NCBI GenBank assembly: GCA_020048915.1
Contig: JAIFLU010000038.1
Coordinates: 2,358-66,357, forward strand
DNA: 64,000 bases
From: Bacteroidota bacterium
GTDB taxonomy: Bacteria; Bacteroidota; Bacteroidia; Bacteroidales; JAAUTT01
Direction: 5' to 3'
Shown here: positions 9,259-18,740 of the stretch, piece after piece
How positions within the stretch are numbered: the first letter of the stretch is position 1
How the letters are laid out: each line of letters starts with the position of its first letter
The notes under the pieces: generated by a model
What the model was told of the DNA's origin: nothing
The model's database searches: none
What the model saw: the letters and a program-made list of their open reading frames with translations, nothing else
Made by a program: the position numbers and the translations under genes

Positions 9259-10839
9259 ATGGCAGATATTAAACCTGCAGAAGTTTCAGCGATATTAAAA
9301 CAACAAATTGAAGGTTTTAAATCGGAAGCTGCATTTGAAGAAGTTGGTACTGTTCTACAAGTGGGCGATGGTATAGCCCGTATTTATGGTCTTTCAAATG
9401 TTCAATCGAATGAAATGATTGAATTTGAGAACGGAATGAAAGGAATTGTACTTAATCTGGAAGAAGATAATGTTGGAGCCGTTCTATTAGGATATTCAGA
9501 ATCGTTAAAAGAAGGGGATACTGTTAAGCGTACCCGGCGTATAGCATCAATAATGGTCGGAGAAGGATTGTTAGGGAGGGTAGTGAATACTATTGGTGAA
9601 CCTGTTGACGGGAAAGGCCCTGTTACCGGAGAGCTATATGAGATGCCCCTGGAACGCAAAGCACCTGGAGTTATCTTTCGGCAACCTGTAAAAGAGCCTC
9701 TTCAAACTGGTATAAAAGCTATTGATGCGATGATACCTATTGGTCGTGGTCAACGTGAATTAATTATTGGTGACCGCCAAACTGGGAAAACTGCCATTGC
9801 AATAGATACAATCTTAAATCAACGGGAATTTTACGATCGTGGAGAGCCTGTATTTTGTATTTACGTTGCAATAGGACAAAAAGGATCTACTGTAGCAAAT
9901 ATTCAACGTACTTTGGAGAAATATGGAGCAATGGCTTATACAATAATTGTTATGGCTACTGCTTCTGACCCTGCGGCATTGCAATTTTATGCCCCGTTTG
10001 CGGGTGCTGCCATTGGTGAGTTTTTTCGAGATACAGGTCGTCCGGCTTTAGTCGTTTATGACGATTTGTCAAAACAAGCGGTTTCTTACCGTGAAGTTTC
10101 TTTATTACTTCGTCGCCCACCAGGCCGTGAAGCTTATCCTGGCGATGTGTTTTATCTTCACTCCCGTTTATTAGAAAGAGCTGCAAAAGTTATTGAATCG
10201 GATGAGATTGCCCGGCAAATGAACGATCTGCCTCCAGCGCTCAAACCAATTGTAAAAGGGGGAGGTTCATTAACAGCATTACCAATTATTGAAACTCAGG
10301 CAGGTGACGTTTCTGCTTATATACCTACAAATGTAATTTCAATTACAGATGGACAGATTTTCTTAGAATCTAACCTTTTTAATTCCGGATTGCGGCCGGC
10401 TATTAACGTAGGTATTTCTGTATCGCGTGTTGGAGGCAATGCCCAGATTAAATCGATGAAAAAAGTGGCTGGTACATTAAAGATTGACCAGGCACAATTT
10501 CGGGAATTGGAAGCATTTTCAAAATTTGGTTCCGATTTGGATGCTGCAACACTTGCCGTTTTAGACAAGGGATCTAAAAACGTTCAGATTTTAAAGCAAG
10601 CACAATTCTCGCCAGTTACTGTGGAAAAGCAAATTGCTATTATATACTGTGGTACAAAAGGATTATTGCGCGATGTTCCGGTTAATAAGGTGAGAGATTT
10701 CGAAATAGAATTCATTGAGTTTCTTGATCTCAAGCATAAAGATGTACTGAAAAAATTGAAGGCTGGAAATTTGGATGATGAAACTACATCAACTTTAGAA
10801 ATGGTTGCCAAAGATTTGTCAGCAAAATATAAAAAGTAA
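9259..10839 (+). CDS. atpA: ATP synthase F1 subunit alpha
   Basis: 526 residues. The P-loop GDRQTGKT is at residues 171-178, followed by the nucleotide-binding domain with [12 protein letters not shown] and [15 protein letters not shown], and the C-terminal helical domain. It is the non-catalytic nucleotide-binding subunit; the catalytic beta subunit gene is not in this window. Confidence 0.98.
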   Translation: MADIKPAEVSAILKQQIEGFKSEAAFEEVGTVLQVGDGIARIYGLSNVQSNEMIEFENGMKGIVLNLEEDNVGAVLLGYSESLKEGDTVKRTRRIASIMVGEGLLGRVVNTIGEPVDGKGPVTGELYEMPLERKAPGVIFRQPVKEPLQTGIKAIDAMIPIGRGQRELIIGDRQTGKTAIAIDTILNQREFYDRGEPVFCIYVAIGQKGSTVANIQRTLEKYGAMAYTIIVMATASDPAALQFYAPFAGAAIGEFFRDTGRPALVVYDDLSKQAVSYREVSLLLRRPPGREAYPGDVFYLHSRLLERAAKVIESDEIARQMNDLPPALKPIVKGGGSLTALPIIETQAGDVSAYIPTNVISITDGQIFLESNLFNSGLRPAINVGISVSRVGGNAQIKSMKKVAGTLKIDQAQFRELEAFSKFGSDLDAATLAVLDKGSKNVQILKQAQFSPVTVEKQIAIIYCGTKGLLRDVPVNKVRDFEIEFIEFLDLKHKDVLKKLKAGNLDDETTSTLEMVAKDLSAKYKK

Positions 10840-10862
10840 CCTGAGGAGGATATTTCGTAACT

Positions 10863-11753
10863 ATGGCAAATTCTAAAGAAATACGTACCCGTTTGGTATC
10901 TGTTGCCTCAACGAGACAGATTACAAGCGCTATGAAAATGGTTTCTGCTGCTAAGTTAAAAAAAGCTCAGGATGCTGTATTGCAATTACGCCCTTATGCT
11001 CAAAAGCTTCAGGAAATATTAGGAAGCCTTAGTAACAGTGACAACGAAGGTAGTAGTGAATTTACCAGGGAACGGGAAATTGAAAAAGTTTTGGTAATAA
11101 TAGTTACTTCAAATCGTGGACTTTGCGGGGCCTTTAACGTTAACGTTATCAAGCAGGCTTTTCAAATGGTTCAGGAAAAGTACTCCAATCAGCTATCGAA
11201 TAAAAAAGTCTCCTTTATTGCCATAGGTAAAAAAGGAGCTGATTTTTTGAAAAGGAGGAATTTACCAATCTATGATCTTAATACCAATTTGGTTGACAAA
11301 GTAAATTTTGAAAACGTTTCAACATACGCATCAGGAATTATGGCTGATTATGTTGAGGGTAAATTTGACAGGGTTGAACTTGTATACAATCAATTTAAAA
11401 ACGCTGCTGTTCAGATTCTACGATCGGAGCAATATTTGCCTGTTGCAAAAGCTGTTGAAGTCAAAAAGGTTGGTTCGGGAACCAGTACGAATATAGACTT
11501 TATATTCGAGCCCTCAAAATCCCAAATAATTAAGGAATTAATTCCTAAATCGTTAAAGATTCAATTATTTAAAGCTGTTTTAGATAGTGTAGCATCAGAA
11601 CATGGTGCACGGATGACGGCAATGCATAAAGCAACTGATAATGCGACCGATTTACTGAAAGAATTAAGACTGCAATATAATAAGGCACGGCAGGCAGCCA
11701 TAACAAACGAAATTCTTGAAATTGTTGCTGGTGCAGAGGCCTTAAAAGGTTAA
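10863..11753 (+). CDS. atpG: ATP synthase F1 subunit gamma
   Basis: 296 residues. The N-terminal helix ITSAMKMVSAAKLKKAQ and the C-terminal AMHKATDNATDLLKELRLQYNK helix form the rotor shaft; the central Rossmann-like part contains SNRGLCGAFN. A GAGGAGG stretch 15 bases upstream (10842-10848) is an unusually clear Shine-Dalgarno-like sequence for this phylum. It is the last gene of the operon and is followed directly by a hairpin terminator; no atpD or atpC follows. Confidence 0.97.
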   Translation: MANSKEIRTRLVSVASTRQITSAMKMVSAAKLKKAQDAVLQLRPYAQKLQEILGSLSNSDNEGSSEFTREREIEKVLVIIVTSNRGLCGAFNVNVIKQAFQMVQEKYSNQLSNKKVSFIAIGKKGADFLKRRNLPIYDLNTNLVDKVNFENVSTYASGIMADYVEGKFDRVELVYNQFKNAAVQILRSEQYLPVAKAVEVKKVGSGTSTNIDFIFEPSKSQIIKELIPKSLKIQLFKAVLDSVASEHGARMTAMHKATDNATDLLKELRLQYNKARQAAITNEILEIVAGAEALKG

Positions 11754-11782
11754 AAAAAACCCACGAATTTCGTGGGTTTTTT
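11752..11782 (+). terminator. Terminator after atpG
   Basis: AAAACCCACGAA pairs with TTCGTGGGTTTT; A-run on one side and T-run on the other make it usable from both strands, so it can also end the convergent zinc metallopeptidase transcript. Confidence 0.9.
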
Positions 11783-11804
11783 AATTAAATCAAATCCTGA
11801 TTCC

Positions 11805-12491
11805 TCAGTCTCTTCTACCTAAATAGATCATAATGTAATATACCAATGTAGCTAAAGATCCAAGAGCAGCTACTACATAGGTATAGGCAGCCCAACGCAA
11901 AGCATCCTGTGCTTGTGGATGAGAATTGTACGAAGTAATTCCAGCATTGTTTAACCATGCAAGCGCTCTGCTACTCGCATTTATTTCAACCGGCAGAGTT
12001 ACGAAACTAAAAAGTGTCATAACACCAAAAAGAATTATTCCTATAAGTAATAGACTAGGAAACGTATTCACCAGTAGGATACCTGCCAGCAACACCCACT
12101 GAACCCAATTCGAAGCAAAATTTACTGCCGGTACTAATGCCGACCTCATTTTTAAAAATGCATATGCCTCTGCATGCTGTATTGCATGGCCGCATTCGTG
12201 TGCTGCAACCGCTGCCGCTGATACATGATTACCATAGTATACTTCCCTGCTTAAATTTACTGTTTTATTTGTTGGGTTATAGTGGTCAGTCAGTTCACCT
12301 TCCACCGATACTATTTTCACATCATAGATTCCGCTGTCATGCAGCATTTTTTCAGCTACATCACGTCCTGTAACACCATAATTTACTGGTATTTTAGAGT
12401 ATTTCTTAAATTTTGATTTCAAAACCTGGCTAATGATCCAACTTACAATTGCGACCACAGCAAAAATTATTAAACTTGGAATCGAGAACAT
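11805..12491 (-). CDS. Neutral zinc metallopeptidase (YugP-like, Zn_peptidase_2)
   Basis: 228 residues. An N-terminal membrane helix (4-22) is followed by the zinc site H98-E99-C-G-H102 in AAHECGHAIQHAEAY, then three further membrane helices (about 120-135, 140-165 and 200-222). This is the layout of the YugP/DUF family of membrane-bound zinc metallopeptidases. Substrates are unknown. It is convergent with the ATP synthase operon and divergent from the M1 peptidase gene. Confidence 0.92.
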   Translation of the reverse strand: MFSIPSLIIFAVVAIVSWIISQVLKSKFKKYSKIPVNYGVTGRDVAEKMLHDSGIYDVKIVSVEGELTDHYNPTNKTVNLSREVYYGNHVSAAAVAAHECGHAIQHAEAYAFLKMRSALVPAVNFASNWVQWVLLAGILLVNTFPSLLLIGIILFGVMTLFSFVTLPVEINASSRALAWLNNAGITSYNSHPQAQDALRWAAYTYVVAALGSLATLVYYIMIYLGRRD

Positions 12492-12613
12492 ATCGTTATG
12501 TTTTAAAATTATAATTGCTTTAACGCAAAAAGTTGGCCAAAGGTTTTTTATGGATAAATTGACAGTTTATAACTATTCGGTTGAAATTTTGTCAGGTTTA
12601 ATAGCAAAACGAT

Positions 12614-12621
12614 TATTTTTG
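12614..12621 (+). promoter_or_regulatory. -7 box (TATTTTTG) of the M1 peptidase gene
   Basis: TATTTTTG fits TAnnTTTG, with a TTTG about 22 bases upstream as a possible -33 element. It lies 22 bases before the ATG at 12643 and shows that the longer in-frame reading from 12433 is not the real start. Confidence 0.5.
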
Positions 12622-12642
12622 AAAGTCTTAATCTTTATTCGA

Positions 12643-14619
12643 ATGAGAACATATATTACTTTATTACTCTCCCTATGGTTTACGACCTCTTTCTTTGCTC
12701 AGAATCCTGAGGATATATCTTTACAAAGTCAGATTTTATTTAATAAAGGCGACTATATTTCGACTATTGAATATCTTGATAAATCAATACTTATATCTCC
12801 TAAAAATGGTACCGCCTTTTACTATCGTGGGCTTTCAAAAATATTTCTTGGAGACTATTCCGGTGGTTGTTCTGACTTAGCTGTAGCAAAAAGTTTCGGG
12901 ATAAAACCCCCGGATAAGAAATTTTTTGGCTTTTTGTGCGACCCTCAATTTAAATTGAAATTTCTAAAAGAAAATTACTATCCCAAGGTAGATTTGCTCC
13001 CTGAAAATGGTTACCGTCCTGTATATACTTATAAAGACAGTTTGAGAGGCAGTTTAAGATCCGAAAGAACTTGTTACGATGTTACTTTTTACGATTTAAG
13101 AATTAAGTTGGAACCAGAAAATAAGTTTATCAGTGGAAGCAATACTATTTTCTTTCGAGTGCTAAAGCCAACAATGAGAATTCAGATTGATTTGTTTTCA
13201 CCATATACTATTTCGGACATATTATGGAATGAACAAAAACTCGCATTTATCCGTGAATTTGATGCAGTATTTGTTTCATTTCCGAGCGAACTGGAAATAA
13301 ATTCTATTCAACAGATTCAGGTAAATTATTCAGGTAAACCTCAAAAAGCTGAAAACCCTCCCTGGTTTGGTGGTTTTGTCTGGAAAAAGGATAAAAAAGG
13401 AAACCGGTGGGATGGAGTTGCCTGTGAGCATTTAGGGGCAAGCTCTTGGTGGCCGTGTAAAGATCATATGAGTGACGAACCTGACTCAATGTTACTTACT
13501 TTTACCGCACCTAAAGATTATGATATAATTTCAAATGGAAGCCTTCGGGCTATAGTTAATGTAGATAAGGAAACCAGATCACACTCATGGATTGTCAAAA
13601 ATCCTATTAATAATTATAATGCGACTTTTTACATGGGGAAGTTTACTCATTTTTCAGACTCTGTAACGAATAGTGATGGTACTTATCCGCTTGATTATTA
13701 TGTTCTCCCTTATAATCTCGAAACAGCTAAAGAAAGTTTCAAGCAAACCAAAGAAGTTATTTTAGTTTACGAGGAATTATTTGGCAATTACCCCTTCCCG
13801 GAGGATGGTTTTGGAATGGTTGAATCGCCATTCGAAGGAATGGAGCATCAAGGAGCAATAGCTTATGGAAGCGACTTCTTTAAAAAAAATAATCCTTTTG
13901 TACATAAAGAATACGATTATATTATTGTTCACGAAACAGCGCATGAATGGTGGGGAAACTCAGTATCTGCTACTGATATGGCTGATATGTGGATTCAGGA
14001 AGGTTTCGCGACCTATTCAGAACTCTTGTTTATGGAGAAACGGTTTGGTTACAACGATTATTTGAAGGAAGTTGTCGCGAAGATGTTTGAGATTTTTAAT
14101 TTTTGGCCACTGGTTGAAAATCGTGGGGTTAACGAAAACACCTTTGCTTCAAACGATGTATATAACAAAGGGGCCATTATGCTTCATAATTTGAGGTGCA
14201 CCATAAATGACGATTCGCTATTTTTTAAAATTATTAAGAATTTTGCGTTGAAATATAAAAATAGGATGGTTACCACCGACGATTTTATAACATTAGTTAA
14301 TGAATTTACAAACAAGGATTTTAACCCGTTTTTTGATAAATTTTTAAAAGAAACCGGGTTACCAATACTATCTTATACTTTTGAGAAGAAAGACAAAAAT
14401 ATCCTCTTAAAAATTAAATGGAGCGAAGTTAAAGATGGATTTGAAATGCCAATTTGCTTACGATCGGGTAATAATACTTTTCGAATAGAAGTAACAACCA
14501 AGGTTCAATCTTTTGAACTTAAGAATTCAGAGACATTTCGCTTTTATAATATCTGGAGCGGAATTGATGGGGTGGAGAAGAACGCTTTTACCTATTATTC
14601 AACCCGTAAGGAAGAATAG
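12643..14619 (+). CDS. M1 family aminopeptidase with N-terminal TPR-like segment
   Basis: 658 residues. A signal peptide (1-19, cleaved after FFAQ) is followed by a TPR-like helical region (20-110) and an M1 peptidase domain. The zinc site is H430-E431-x2-H434 (VHETAHEWW) with E453 (IQEGFATYSE) 19 residues on; GMEHQ at 399-403 replaces the GAMEN substrate-binding motif. Members remove N-terminal residues from peptides; the signal peptide places this one outside the cytoplasm. The TPR-like extension ahead of the catalytic domain is less common and may serve for complex formation. Confidence 0.92.
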   Translation: MRTYITLLLSLWFTTSFFAQNPEDISLQSQILFNKGDYISTIEYLDKSILISPKNGTAFYYRGLSKIFLGDYSGGCSDLAVAKSFGIKPPDKKFFGFLCDPQFKLKFLKENYYPKVDLLPENGYRPVYTYKDSLRGSLRSERTCYDVTFYDLRIKLEPENKFISGSNTIFFRVLKPTMRIQIDLFSPYTISDILWNEQKLAFIREFDAVFVSFPSELEINSIQQIQVNYSGKPQKAENPPWFGGFVWKKDKKGNRWDGVACEHLGASSWWPCKDHMSDEPDSMLLTFTAPKDYDIISNGSLRAIVNVDKETRSHSWIVKNPINNYNATFYMGKFTHFSDSVTNSDGTYPLDYYVLPYNLETAKESFKQTKEVILVYEELFGNYPFPEDGFGMVESPFEGMEHQGAIAYGSDFFKKNNPFVHKEYDYIIVHETAHEWWGNSVSATDMADMWIQEGFATYSELLFMEKRFGYNDYLKEVVAKMFEIFNFWPLVENRGVNENTFASNDVYNKGAIMLHNLRCTINDDSLFFKIIKNFALKYKNRMVTTDDFITLVNEFTNKDFNPFFDKFLKETGLPILSYTFEKKDKNILLKIKWSEVKDGFEMPICLRSGNNTFRIEVTTKVQSFELKNSETFRFYNIWSGIDGVEKNAFTYYSTRKEE

Positions 14620-14624
14620 TACAC

Positions 14625-15377
14625 CTATTGAGCAATAAATACATACGTTAATATCCCCTGTTGCTTTGATGGAGCTTTATTGGAAGGATTAAATCGAATA
14701 GATTTAACGGCTTTCTCGGCAGATTCAATAATACAATCCTCCGGAATGTCAGATTCTGCCCTATTAACTTCGTAACTGTCTACATATCCCTGCTGGTTCA
14801 CAAAAATTTTAAGCACTACTTTCCCGCCACCCTGGCACTTATAAGCAATTGGAGGAAGAAAAATATGGTATCTGTAATCCAAAGAATAGGATACAGTTGT
14901 AGGACCTTTATAAAATGTTTGAACACCAACGAAATTATGCTTTGCCCCGGATTTTTCGACTTTTGCGGCTTCATCCGAAACGGCATCTTCAGCAGGAGCA
15001 GGTTGAGACGCCTTTGGATTTTCGGAGGGAACAGGATCTTTTACCCCCAATTCGTTTTTAATTTCCGAAACCATTTTGTCAATATTGTCCAAGGCATCTT
15101 TATCGGAAACATTCGTAGCAATATTACGTGCTCCTAAATATTCCTGCTGAATGTTCTTCATAAAATCCTGAGGGCTTTGTGCAGGTAGCTTTTCTTTAGC
15201 TACCTCAGGATCGGTAATTTCTTTTACCTGCTCTTCGCTTAGTAAATCCAATACAACTGTTGATTCCTGCTGCTTAATCGTATTTATTTTCATTATCAGA
15301 ACAATGGTTGCCAAGGCCAAATGCACTACAATTGTCCCAAGAATACCCGTCCTATGTCGTTCTAATAAATCAAGCAC
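14625..15377 (-). CDS. TonB-like energy transducer
   Basis: 250 residues from a GTG start. One N-terminal membrane helix (about 12-30, GTIVVHLALATIVLIMKI), a long polar, Pro/Ala/Glu-rich periplasmic linker (residues 40-140) and a C-terminal domain with the TonB-like pattern KVVLKIFVNQQGYVDSYEV ... AVKSIRFNPS. TonB passes proton-motive energy from ExbB/ExbD to outer-membrane receptors. No exbB or exbD is nearby. Convergent with the M1 peptidase, five bases between stops. Confidence 0.82.
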   Translation of the reverse strand: MLDLLERHRTGILGTIVVHLALATIVLIMKINTIKQQESTVVLDLLSEEQVKEITDPEVAKEKLPAQSPQDFMKNIQQEYLGARNIATNVSDKDALDNIDKMVSEIKNELGVKDPVPSENPKASQPAPAEDAVSDEAAKVEKSGAKHNFVGVQTFYKGPTTVSYSLDYRYHIFLPPIAYKCQGGGKVVLKIFVNQQGYVDSYEVNRAESDIPEDCIIESAEKAVKSIRFNPSNKAPSKQQGILTYVFIAQ

Positions 15378-15434
15378 GCTATGTAATTATTTATTTTGTA
15401 AAGCTACAATATTGAGGCAATTTTGCAAAATGCA

Positions 15435-18278
15435 TTAATATACAAGATTTACCGAAAAGATTCCCTGAGCGAAGTATTCACCTCTATCGGGCAAATATCC
15501 CATTCGCATACCTACCTGAAACGGGAACATAATTCTGAGAAAATGAACGTCGGCAATAAAATCGGCTCCATAAGAACGCATTGTTGACTGAGATATTTTA
15601 CTGACAGAGTTTTTAGCCGCGTCGAAAAAGAAATTGCCTCGTATCCGTTTTATATAGAAAATTGGTCCCAGGTTTAAATCGGGATAAAGTATGGGAAAAG
15701 CATAGTCGAGGTTTATAAGTTTCATTTCCTGAGAGCTACTGGCGACGAATCCTCTCGGGAAAGGCAATAATGTGGAATAATAATATGCCAGGGGAGATTG
15801 TTGCTGATAACCTACCCGAACCTGGAAGCTATGATGTTTAATTAAAACGGGTAAGTATATACGTAAGCTATATGCATATATATTATTAAAAAGTTTATTC
15901 TCAAAAGGGGTAGTTTGCATTTTAAAATAAGAAGAAAAACCTAATGGTGGGAACAAATCGCGAGTCGCCATTTTTTTGTACCGGTAATAATTTAAACCCC
16001 AGTTTATGTAATTTAACCCATGATAATATTGATTGTCACTTTTCTTAAAATAGACACGTCTGTTATATTTCCATTCCAAATAAGGAGTTATGGCCGATGC
16101 ATATTTCCCCCGGGTCAAATTTAACGGAATACTTAAGTTCAGTGTAGAAGAAATATTAGTGGTGTAATCAGCTTCCTGATTCGGATTACCGTTTATTCTG
16201 TCAAATGGCCCTCCAACATCTATATTCCAACTGATAACTGGGTATAGGGCTTTGTAGTTAATATTAGCATGGAGATGAGAATATCCATTTTCGTATGAAT
16301 ACCCAAGTGATGAAATAAGAGTACCTAGCACATCCTGCGAAAGTACCATAAAACCAGGGTATAATTGGGGGTTAGTTATCTCGGAGGGGGAATAATTATA
16401 ATAAGCAGGAGTCCAACTATGGATATTAAAAAGGTGAGGAATGCGGGAGAATTTCCTGATTGGATAATTTTTTGAAACAGTTTCTGCATCCTGCAAATTG
16501 AAAATCGTTTGAATGGTTGAATCTTTTTTATATTTGAAACCGGCTATTTGAATCGATACAGTTGAAAGTTTCGGGGACCAATTTGTATAATTTATTCGAT
16601 ATCCATTAGAAGTGTATTCCGAAAAAAACAATCTGCCCGTATTCGTATCAAAATAAGGTTCGAAAGTGCCAAATTCGGAAGATGTTATTTTGAAAAATGA
16701 TTTTGAAGGAATGTTGTAGCTAAAAATATTGTTATGACCATTTGTCTCTCCAGCCAGAATTATATTATCGCCAGCAATAGAAAAGCTGCTAATATCAGAA
16801 AATGTTGAAGGAATAATCGTTTCCCACTCATCTATGGTTTTATCATATTTCAAGAGTGCCTTACCATTTTTTCCTACCGCGAGACAATAAATATTTCCTG
16901 TTTCGTCCCAAACGGGGAATTGTAAATGGTTTTTGTCTGGTGCCGGAATCCGCAATTTTAGTTCACCATTTTCTGAATTAATAATTACTAACGAGGATTG
17001 GTATTGAGGCGATTCTTCAACAACGGCAATATCTTTCCCATCTTTTGAAAACGATGGGGAGTAATACCAGGTTTTTTTTGTGAGTCTTATATGTTTTTTC
17101 CTTACCAGATCATAAATTCTTATTTCTGAATAACTTCTATTTTGCCAGCGCAAATCTGCCGTACTTTCGGACCAGGTAATCCTTGTTTTGTAAAACGAGA
17201 TTCGATCTGCACTTAATGATCCGGGTGTAAAAACCACTTTTTCCTTTCCGGTTTTATTAACTAAAACAAATTGCCGGGTATTCGATAAGCTCCACTTTTG
17301 AACCAGAATAATAGAATCGTTTATACTAATTGGTAAATTATAATTCGTAAAGGTTTTTGTTGTTTTTACCGGCCAGGTTTCATAATTAATAGGTGGTAAT
17401 ATATTCTGTTTTGCCCAGGTAGCTTTTAAATTTGTGTAAGTGTATTGATATAGTTTTTTATTATTTAATCCTGTTTGATTTTTAAGGCTTATTCCAAAGG
17501 GGAACCCTAGAAAAGGATATTTTGCGGAAAAAGTTAATCCATTGCCAAACAAATCATTGCTAAATGAATCACGGCCCATTTTTACCATGGGGTACCCCAT
17601 TTGATATTGGTCAGGAATAAAATCCTTATAGGATCCTAATAATGCTTTGTCGTAAGGAAAGAGCTTTTTTTGATTCATTACCATAGCTCTATATGGCATG
17701 GAGAATGCAGCACTTCTTCCTCTTCCCGCTTTAGAAAATATTGTTTCAGAAAATACTGCGTCCCCTTCAAGAAACCATCGCGGAACTAATCCTGCAACAA
17801 CCCCAACTGCCTGTTCTCCCAATAAATAATATCCTAACCTTGTGATACCGCTTTTTAAAGCATCCATTTGGGCAACATGGCGGGTTTCGTGCAGGGCTAG
17901 CTGGTCGAGCCAATCCTGCGGGTAATTGTCCTGAGGGGGAATAGTATAGAGCTCCATTCTTTTTGGAGCATAAACAACCATGCCATTGGATAATGAGGAT
18001 TGGGTATGAAAAACAACCGAGAATTTCGAAGGCGATTGAGGCAAATATTTTCCGATGAGAGGATAAATCGTATCCAGGGAAGATGCATAGCGCATTGCCT
18101 CCTGCTCAAAACCGGTTGGAAAGATTAGCCGATATTGTTTGGTATTGATTTGTTTCCACGAAACTGAGAACGGATCCTGGCCAGTTTCATAAAATTGCGA
18201 CTTCACTTCCCCACTTATCAAACTGCTAACTAAAAATATAAATGCAAGTCTGATTTTTAATTTCCTCTTTTGAGACAT
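15435..18278 (-). CDS. Secreted gluzincin-like peptidase with TolB-type propeller and beta-barrel end
   Basis: 947 residues from the ATG at 18276-18278; a TTG nine bases upstream is the only earlier in-frame start. Signal peptide 1-28 (ends VKSQ). A peptidase MA-like domain carries H130-E131-TR-H134 (LALHETRHVAQ) and a downstream WFLEGDAVFSE at 168-178, where E171 would be the third zinc ligand. Residues from about 290 to 580 have repeated TolB/PD40-like blades (FSKDGKDIAVVEES and similar), and the last 300 residues are rich in alternating aromatic beta-strands, ending VNLVY, like an outer-membrane barrel. Function unknown. It follows the SUI1-family gene by five bases. Confidence 0.82.
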   Translation of the reverse strand: MSQKRKLKIRLAFIFLVSSLISGEVKSQFYETGQDPFSVSWKQINTKQYRLIFPTGFEQEAMRYASSLDTIYPLIGKYLPQSPSKFSVVFHTQSSLSNGMVVYAPKRMELYTIPPQDNYPQDWLDQLALHETRHVAQMDALKSGITRLGYYLLGEQAVGVVAGLVPRWFLEGDAVFSETIFSKAGRGRSAAFSMPYRAMVMNQKKLFPYDKALLGSYKDFIPDQYQMGYPMVKMGRDSFSNDLFGNGLTFSAKYPFLGFPFGISLKNQTGLNNKKLYQYTYTNLKATWAKQNILPPINYETWPVKTTKTFTNYNLPISINDSIILVQKWSLSNTRQFVLVNKTGKEKVVFTPGSLSADRISFYKTRITWSESTADLRWQNRSYSEIRIYDLVRKKHIRLTKKTWYYSPSFSKDGKDIAVVEESPQYQSSLVIINSENGELKLRIPAPDKNHLQFPVWDETGNIYCLAVGKNGKALLKYDKTIDEWETIIPSTFSDISSFSIAGDNIILAGETNGHNNIFSYNIPSKSFFKITSSEFGTFEPYFDTNTGRLFFSEYTSNGYRINYTNWSPKLSTVSIQIAGFKYKKDSTIQTIFNLQDAETVSKNYPIRKFSRIPHLFNIHSWTPAYYNYSPSEITNPQLYPGFMVLSQDVLGTLISSLGYSYENGYSHLHANINYKALYPVISWNIDVGGPFDRINGNPNQEADYTTNISSTLNLSIPLNLTRGKYASAITPYLEWKYNRRVYFKKSDNQYYHGLNYINWGLNYYRYKKMATRDLFPPLGFSSYFKMQTTPFENKLFNNIYAYSLRIYLPVLIKHHSFQVRVGYQQQSPLAYYYSTLLPFPRGFVASSSQEMKLINLDYAFPILYPDLNLGPIFYIKRIRGNFFFDAAKNSVSKISQSTMRSYGADFIADVHFLRIMFPFQVGMRMGYLPDRGEYFAQGIFSVNLVY

Positions 18279-18283
18279 GAATT

Positions 18284-18631
18284 TCAACCGCCTGCTTTTT
18301 TAGCTTTATACCCTTTTTGTATCAGCATTTGCAGGATTTTTTCCCGAAAATCGCCTTGTATTAATATTTCGCCATCTTTAGCAGAACCACCTACCCCGCA
18401 TTTCGATTTTAATTCCTTCGCTAATGCTTCCAGATCGTCTTCTTTACCAACAAAACCAGTTATTAATGTTACCATTTTACCTCCCCTGTTTTTTTTATCA
18501 AGCATTACTCTCAGATCTTGTTGCTGAGGAGGCAAGGTTTGCTGTTCTCCTTTTTCGGAGTACTGATAATTAAAATTGGGATTGGTCGAATATACTATTT
18601 CTTGTCGTTCGCGATGGTTCTTCTTACTCAT
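18284..18631 (-). CDS. SUI1/YciH-family translation initiation factor
   Basis: 115 residues from MSKKNHRERQ; an in-frame start 30 bases earlier adds a hydrophobic stretch not expected in this family. The C-terminal SUI1 (eIF1) domain is clear: LRVMLDKKNRGGKMVTLITG, then LAKELKSKCGVGGSAKDGEI and IQGDFREKILQMLIQKGYKAK. Bacterial members resemble eukaryotic eIF1 and may influence start-site selection. It is co-transcribed with the large peptidase-like gene, separated by only a few bases. Confidence 0.93.
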   Translation of the reverse strand: MSKKNHRERQEIVYSTNPNFNYQYSEKGEQQTLPPQQQDLRVMLDKKNRGGKMVTLITGFVGKEDDLEALAKELKSKCGVGGSAKDGEILIQGDFREKILQMLIQKGYKAKKAGG

Positions 18632-18740
18632 ACCGTTTATTTTTTTCAAAAATAAAAACAATTAACGATGGGTGAAAATATCTTCCGGGAAAATGCTTAT
18701 GAATTCCAGTTTGAACCAAGTATTGAGTTGTAAGGAAAAT

